A stretch of 10,444 nt of DNA. Source: Proteobacteria bacterium UBA2133 (GTDB lineage Bacteria > Pseudomonadota > Gammaproteobacteria > Arenicellales > UBA868). The stretch lies in assembly GCA_002327725.1 (NCBI GenBank), contig DCXP01000087.1, positions 1 to 10,444 on the forward strand, written 5' to 3'. Positions 6,814 to 10,444 of this stretch are shown piece by piece. The notes beneath the pieces were generated by a model. The model did no database searches and was not told where the DNA came from. It saw only the letters and a list, made by a program, of their open reading frames with translations. A program made the translations under genes and the position numbers. How positions within the stretch are numbered: the first letter of the stretch is position 1; each line of letters opens with the position of its first letter.

Positions 6814-7752
6814 TCACTCGCTCACGGATTTTTCAAGCTGACCGGAAAAGTCAGGCGCCATCATTTCCAGAAACTGGTGGGCGGGTGGGGAAAGGTATTT
6901 GCGTTTTCGCATCACGACCCCGTAGCTTCGGTTAGGAAAAAAACGATCGAGCGGTATCCGTGCAATTTTCTCGTCACCCTTTAAGCAGATTGCCGTAACG
7001 ATAGAGATTCCAAGACCCAGCTCCACATATTTTTTGATCACTTCCCAGCCGCCGGCCTCGAGCGTGACCGTGTAGCTGACCTGGTGCTGGCCGAAAATCA
7101 TCTCAACAAGGCGCCAGGTCGCAAGGTGGCGGGGCGGCAGGATGAGCCCGTGTGGCTCGATGTCCTGGAGCTTGATGTTAGCTGCGCGCTTGCCGGCGAG
7201 AGGGTGCTCAAGGGGCGTAATCAGCATGGTTTTAAAATCAAAGATGGGCCGGTAGTCGATATCCTCGGGCACTTCGAGCATGGATCCCACCGCAAAGTCA
7301 GCCTGATCAGCCCGCAGCATGGCCATACCATCGCGCCCGGTGACGTTATGCAGTTTCAGGCGCACGCCCGGGTACGCATCGGCAAAGCGTTTGATCACAT
7401 CCGGCAGGAGATAAAGAATGGTCGACTCCCCGGCGGCAATATTGATCTCTCCGCTGTTTAAATCCCCCAGTTCGGTTGCAAATGACTCGGCGATGCCGTC
7501 TATTCCCTGGACCAGGGGCTGAGCCAGTTCCAGCAGGGATTCGCCCTGAGCCGTTAACCGGATTCTCGGCCCGCGCCGCTCAAAGAGTTCCACGCCCAGT
7601 TCGCGTTCCAGTGCCTGAATCTGCAACGATACCGATGGCTGGCTGAGGAAAAGCTGTTCGGCCGCCCGGGAGATACTGCCAAGGCGGGCGGCATAGCAAA
7701 AAGCCCTTAATTGCTTGAGGCGGTTCTGCTTGTAATAAGGCGGGGTGCTCAC
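6814..7752 (-). CDS. LysR-family transcriptional regulator (CysB-like), divergent from aceA
   Basis: This is a DNA-binding regulator of the LysR type with 312 aa, a normal length. The winged helix-turn-helix spans about residues 12-70 (LKQLRAFCYAARLGSISRAA, then LSQPSVSLQIQALERELG as recognition helix). The effector-binding domain follows from about residue 95, starting near GEINIAAGESTILYLLPDVI. The C-terminal stretch VIKKYVELGLGISIVTAICL resembles the CysB branch of the family (VIKTYVRLGLGVGV in E. coli CysB), although the overall likeness is moderate. The start is GTG 7752, with AGG 5 nt upstream; the frame extends to TTG 7857 through AT-rich control DNA that is unlikely to be coding. LysR regulators often control the divergent neighbour, so aceA is the likely target. 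The inducer is unknown. Confidence 0.9.
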   Translation of the reverse strand: MSTPPYYKQNRLKQLRAFCYAARLGSISRAAEQLFLSQPSVSLQIQALERELGVELFERRGPRIRLTAQGESLLELAQPLVQGIDGIAESFATELGDLNSGEINIAAGESTILYLLPDVIKRFADAYPGVRLKLHNVTGRDGMAMLRADQADFAVGSMLEVPEDIDYRPIFDFKTMLITPLEHPLAGKRAANIKLQDIEPHGLILPPRHLATWRLVEMIFGQHQVSYTVTLEAGGWEVIKKYVELGLGISIVTAICLKGDEKIARIPLDRFFPNRSYGVVMRKRKYLSPPAHQFLEMMAPDFSGQLEKSVSE

Positions 7753-7803
7753 GGAAACCTGTTTACTGTGCTCTGTAGTGAGGTATGATTTAGCCAGATA
7801 ATA

Positions 7804-7829
7804 ATCAATATTGAAATAATTGTATTGAT
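7804..7829. repeat. Inverted repeat, candidate LysR operator
   Basis: ATCAATA (7804-7810) and TATTGAT (7823-7829) are perfect inverted copies separated by 12 AT-rich bases, with one further matching pair outside after a mismatch. An 8-bp palindrome CAATATTG (7806-7813) overlaps the left arm. The dyad symmetry and the divergent setting fit a LysR-type operator, but AT-rich DNA yields such repeats easily and binding is inferred. Confidence 0.4.
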
Positions 7830-7973
7830 AAATACTCGGACAGATTGGAAACTGCAAGGATGGTCAGGCCAATTAGTCTTTTGTGCTGAATTTAAAAGGG
7901 AAAAATAAGCAGAAAAACACCGACTGAGGATGCCGAATAGAGCAAGTTTCGAGCAACACTACCTACAGTTAGC

Positions 7974-7978
7974 AGAGG
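7974..7978 (+). promoter_or_regulatory. Ribosome binding site deciding the aceA start
   Basis: AGAGG lies 3 nt before the first of two consecutive ATG codons (7982) and 6 nt before the second (7985). The spacing favours the second ATG, so the protein probably begins MIDQTK rather than MMIDQTK. Confidence 0.55.
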
Positions 7979-7984
7979 CAAATG

Positions 7985-9274
7985 ATGATTGATCAGACTA
8001 AGGAGCGACAATCCCTGGAGTCAGAGTGGGCGGATAATCCTCGTTGGCGGGGCGTGCAGCGGGATTACTCGGCGGCCGATGTGCTGCGCCTTCGCGGGTC
8101 GGTGCACATTGAACACAGCCTCGCCCGGATGGCTGCTGAAAAGCTCTGGCGGCGTCTGAATACTGACGATTACCTGCCTACCCTGGGCGCGCTGACCGGC
8201 GGTCAGGCAGTCCAGCAGGTCAAAGCGGGAGCCAAGGCGATTTACCTGTCGGGTTGGCAGGTTGCGGCGGATGCCAACATCGCCGATGCCATGTATCCCG
8301 ACCAGTCCCTTTACCCGGTGAATTCCGTACCCGCAGTGGTGCGGCGCATCAATAACGCCTTCAAGCGGGCTGACGAAATCCAGCATGCCTCGGGAAAGGA
8401 TGATATCGACTACTTCGTGCCGATTGTTGCCGACGCTGAGGCGGGTTTCGGCGGTGTCCTGAATGCCTTTGAATTGATGAAGGCCATGATCGAGGCAGGA
8501 GCCGGGGGTGTGCACTTTGAGGACCAGCTTGCCTCGGTTAAAAAATGCGGCCACATGGGCGGCAAGGTCCTTGTGCCGACCCAGGAAGCCGTTCAGAAAC
8601 TGGCTGCAGGGCGTCTCGCGGCAGATGTTTGTGGCGTACCCACCGTGCTGCTGGCCCGTACCGATGCCAATGCAGCGGCACTTTTGACATCAGACGTAGA
8701 CGAGCGCGACCGCGAATTTGTGACCGGCGAGCGGAGCAGCGAGGGTTTTTATGTCACCCGGGCAGGGCTCGACCAGGCGATTGCGAGAGGGCTGGCCTAC
8801 GCGCCGTACGCAGATCTCATCTGGTGCGAAACCGCAGTGCCGGATCTCGACGAAGCGCGCCGGTTTGCCGAGGCTATCCGTGCCGAGTTCCCGGAGCAGC
8901 TGCTGGCCTACAACTGTTCTCCGTCCTTTAACTGGAAGAAGAATCTCGACGACGCGACGATCGCAAAATTCCAGCGCGAACTCGGTGCCATGGGATACAA
9001 GTACCAGTTCATCACCCTCGCCGGGATTCATAACATGTGGTACCACATGTTTGACCTTACCCACGAGTATGTCCGCAAGGGAATGACGGCTTATGTGGAT
9101 ATGGTCCAGGAGCGCGAATTTGCGGCTGCTGATCGAGGCTATACCTTCGCAAGCCATCAGGCCGAAGTGGGCGCCGGCTATTTCGACGATGTCACCACCG
9201 TCATACAGGGTGGCAGTTCTTCTGTTACCGCCATGAGCGGCTCTACGGAAGAGGAGCAATTCGCAACTGGCTGA
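7985..9274 (+). CDS. aceA: Isocitrate lyase
   Basis: Cytosolic Mg2+-dependent enzyme of the glyoxylate bypass that cleaves isocitrate to glyoxylate and succinate, allowing growth on acetate and fatty acids. The 429-aa product is close to E. coli AceA (434 aa) along its whole length. The signature KKCGHMGGK is intact, with catalytic C188. Other conserved blocks include SLGALTGGQ-like LGALTGGQ, YLSGWQVAADAN, VADAEAGFGG (metal and substrate site), WCET, NCSPSFNW and TLAGIHNMW. It has neither the long insert of eukaryotic ICLs nor that of the AceA2 type. Start chosen at the second of two ATGs from ribosome binding site spacing. It is divergent from a LysR gene, its likely regulator, and ends before a strong terminator, so it is probably monocistronic. 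No aceB (malate synthase) or aceK is in the window. Confidence 0.98.
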   Translation: MIDQTKERQSLESEWADNPRWRGVQRDYSAADVLRLRGSVHIEHSLARMAAEKLWRRLNTDDYLPTLGALTGGQAVQQVKAGAKAIYLSGWQVAADANIADAMYPDQSLYPVNSVPAVVRRINNAFKRADEIQHASGKDDIDYFVPIVADAEAGFGGVLNAFELMKAMIEAGAGGVHFEDQLASVKKCGHMGGKVLVPTQEAVQKLAAGRLAADVCGVPTVLLARTDANAAALLTSDVDERDREFVTGERSSEGFYVTRAGLDQAIARGLAYAPYADLIWCETAVPDLDEARRFAEAIRAEFPEQLLAYNCSPSFNWKKNLDDATIAKFQRELGAMGYKYQFITLAGIHNMWYHMFDLTHEYVRKGMTAYVDMVQEREFAAADRGYTFASHQAEVGAGYFDDVTTVIQGGSSSVTAMSGSTEEEQFATG

Positions 9275-9298
9275 CCCGTCGAGCGTTGAGAATATAGG

Positions 9299-9333
9299 GC
9301 CGGCGGTAGGTTTACCCACCGCCGGCTTTTTTT
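9299..9333 (+). terminator. Intrinsic terminator after aceA
   Basis: GCCGGCGGT (9299-9307) pairs perfectly with ACCGCCGGC (9318-9326), and GGT/ACC inside extends the stem past one A-C mismatch. Seven T follow at 9327-9333. It lies 24 nt after the aceA stop and separates aceA from clpS. Confidence 0.92.
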
Positions 9334-9368
9334 CGCCCCGATTCGGGATAATCAGACCCGACCGGCTC

Positions 9369-9400
9369 TTGAAGAATACCGGCTTATGACCTTATATAAT
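9369..9400 (+). promoter_or_regulatory. Candidate sigma-70 promoter for clpS-clpA
   Basis: A consensus TATAAT lies at 9395-9400, within TATATAAT. TTGAAG at 9369-9374 is the best -35 match; its spacer is 18 nt if TATATA (9393-9398) is used and 20 nt for TATAAT. The transcript would start near 9407, giving a leader of about 32 nt before the clpS ATG. This makes a TTG start at 9406 unlikely. Confidence 0.5.
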
Positions 9401-9438
9401 TCCTATTGAAATCAGTTCGGGATCGCAGTTGCGCAGCC

Positions 9439-9759
9439 ATGAGTGATCGCAGGGAAATCCAGAGAAGTTCCGGCACGTCGGTCGAAGAAGCCAAGCCTCG
9501 GCTTAAGAAACCGCGTATGTTTCGCGTGCTTCTGGTCAACGATGACTACACGCCCATGGAATTTGTGGTCATGGTACTGCAGCGTATTTTCCGGCTGCCC
9601 CACGAGCAGGCGGTCCAGGTCATGCTCAAGGTCCATACCGAAGGCGCCGGCGTATGCGGGGTGTTCACGGCCGAAGTGGCAGAAACGCGGGTTCGCGAAG
9701 TCCTGAGTCTCGCCCGCGAGAATGAGCACCCATTGCAGTGTACGATGGAACCTGAGTAG
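9439..9759 (+). CDS. clpS: ATP-dependent Clp protease adaptor ClpS
   Basis: This cytosolic adaptor binds ClpA and delivers N-end rule substrates (N-terminal Leu, Phe, Tyr, Trp) to ClpAP, while slowing degradation of other substrates. The 106-aa product has the same length as E. coli ClpS. A flexible N-terminal tail (1-27) is followed by the core LLVNDDYTPMEFV, with N34, D35, T38 and M40, then H66, all residues that line the N-degron pocket in E. coli. CGVFTAEVAETRV and ARENEHPLQC are diagnostic. The ATG start at 9439 has no strong ribosome binding site, but the predicted transcript start and family length support it. It is followed by clpA after 2 nt, as in many gammaproteobacteria. Confidence 0.97.
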   Translation: MSDRREIQRSSGTSVEEAKPRLKKPRMFRVLLVNDDYTPMEFVVMVLQRIFRLPHEQAVQVMLKVHTEGAGVCGVFTAEVAETRVREVLSLARENEHPLQCTMEPE

Positions 9760-9761
9760 CC

Positions 9762-10444
9762 ATGCTTTCCAGTGAACTCGAAGCCTCCCTGAACAGCGCG
9801 ATCCAGAGCGCCCGTGACGCGCGCCATCAGTACATTACGGTTGAGCATCTGCTGACCGCGTTGCTGGATAACCCACCGGCCGTAAAAGCCATCAAGGCCT
9901 GCGGCGCCGAAGTCTCGGGGCTTCGTGAAAAGTTGCACTCGTTTCTCGATGAGTATGTCCCACTGCTCGAGGAGGACGAACAGACAGACCCCCAGCCGGC
10001 GGTCGGTTTTCAGCGGGTAATCCAGCGCGCCATCTTGCATGTGCAAAGCTCAGGTAAGCGCGAGGTCACGGGCACCAACGTGCTGATCGCGATTTTCGCG
10101 GAAAAGGATTCGCACGCCGTCTACTTCCTGGGTGAGCAGGGTGTGTCCCGTTTCGATATCGTGAACTACGTGTCGCACGGCATCAGCCGGGATGAAAAAC
10201 CGCGGGAACTGCCATCGCCGGATGAAACCGACGAAGAGCTGGCGGACGAGGACTTTCACAATGCCCTGTCCGCCTTCGCGGTAAACCTTAATGAACTGGC
10301 GATTGCCGGAAAGATCGATCCTTTGATCGGCCGCGACCTTGAGGTCACGCGGACCATGCAGATTCTGTGCCGCAGGCGCAAGAACAATCCGCTCTATGTG
10401 GGTGAGGCCGGTGTCGGCAAGACGGCCATTGCCGAGGGTCTTGC
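9762..10444 (+). CDS. clpA: ATP-dependent Clp protease ATP-binding subunit ClpA (5' part)
   Basis: AAA+ unfoldase that partners ClpP and threads substrates into it. The window holds the first 227 codons of a gene expected to encode about 750 aa; it is cut by the window end, not truncated. The start MLSSELEASLNSAI matches E. coli ClpA. The Clp N domain occupies about 1-142 (RHQYITVEHLLTALL, then VQSSGKREVTG), followed by an acidic linker (145-168) and the start of the first AAA+ module: IDPLIGRDLE (185-194), CRRRKNNPLYVGE and Walker A GEAGVGKT (214-221). It lies 2 nt after clpS and should be co-transcribed with it; N-end rule degradation needs both products. Confidence 0.97.
   Translation, partial: MLSSELEASLNSAIQSARDARHQYITVEHLLTALLDNPPAVKAIKACGAEVSGLREKLHSFLDEYVPLLEEDEQTDPQPAVGFQRVIQRAILHVQSSGKREVTGTNVLIAIFAEKDSHAVYFLGEQGVSRFDIVNYVSHGISRDEKPRELPSPDETDEELADEDFHNALSAFAVNLNELAIAGKIDPLIGRDLEVTRTMQILCRRRKNNPLYVGEAGVGKTAIAEGL

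Larger units (their letters stand above)
7753..7981. promoter_or_regulatory. Divergent control region between the LysR gene and aceA
   Basis: This 229-nt region is much richer in A and T than the flanking genes, most strongly between about 7785 and 7840. For aceA the best plus-strand promoter I find is TTGTGC (7881-7886), a 17-nt spacer and AATAAG (7904-7909), which is a weak match (3/6 and 4/6). It would give a leader of about 65 nt. For the LysR gene I see no confident promoter. The inverted repeat listed separately lies about 50 nt upstream of the candidate aceA -35 box, a typical LysR binding position. Confidence 0.45.

Noticed and set aside
7753..7857. N-terminal extension of the LysR protein to TTG 7857
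   Set aside because: The extra 35 residues are encoded by AT-rich control DNA, contain the inverted repeat, lack a ribosome binding site, and LysR proteins normally begin close to the helix-turn-helix.
8690..9319. Minus-strand 209-codon frame opposite aceA, and similar antisense frames at 8021-8554 and 4108-4737
   Set aside because: They lie fully opposite strongly supported genes, have low-complexity His/Arg/Gly-rich translations, and no ribosome binding site or family signature.
9406..9438. TTG at 9406 as the clpS start
   Set aside because: It falls at the predicted transcript start after the TATAAT box, while ATG 9439 gives the exact E. coli length and residue numbering.

Overview
The window looks like the chromosome of a gammaproteobacterium. 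GC content is moderately high and nearly every gene is a housekeeping gene with close E. coli and Pseudomonas relatives. From memory, isocitrate dehydrogenase, mnmA, clpS/clpA and isocitrate lyase sit near each other in Pseudomonas aeruginosa too, so this appears to be a variant of a conserved locus, probably from an environmental lineage outside the Enterobacterales. No tRNA, rRNA, CRISPR array, transposase or phage gene was seen.

Left part (1-4776). A short minus-strand ORF of unknown nature (9-125) lies downstream of a minus-strand NADP-type isocitrate dehydrogenase (197-1969). This enzyme carries an unusual C-terminal extension: a charged linker followed by two CBS domains. Divergent from it is a plus-strand pair of multidrug-type transporters, an MFS permease (2180-3379) and a MATE exporter (3424-4776), 44 nt apart and probably co-transcribed.

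Middle part (4780-7752), all minus strand. In transcription order: a CysB-like LysR regulator; a secreted protein of unknown function with a possible transglutaminase-like Cys/His/Asp triad; the tRNA 2-thiouridylase mnmA; and a 32-codon remnant of an M81/MlrC-type metallopeptidase. The remnant keeps a strong ribosome binding site, but its frame ends 3 nt past the end of the MATE gene, which marks a likely recombination or deletion joint.

Right part (7753-10444), plus strand. Isocitrate lyase (aceA) is divergent from the LysR gene across an AT-rich control region containing a 7-bp inverted repeat. A strong intrinsic terminator follows aceA. Then come a promoter with a consensus -10 box, clpS, and the start of clpA, which runs off the window.

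Functionally, both enzymes that compete for isocitrate (TCA cycle and glyoxylate bypass) are present. Isocitrate dehydrogenase keeps the phosphorylatable serine and also has the added CBS module, suggesting a second, nucleotide-sensing layer of control at this branch point. The most interesting points are the IDH-CBS fusion, the MlrC fragment at the MATE boundary, the candidate secreted Cys/His/Asp protein, and the LysR/aceA control region. I did not find a clearly new multi-gene system.
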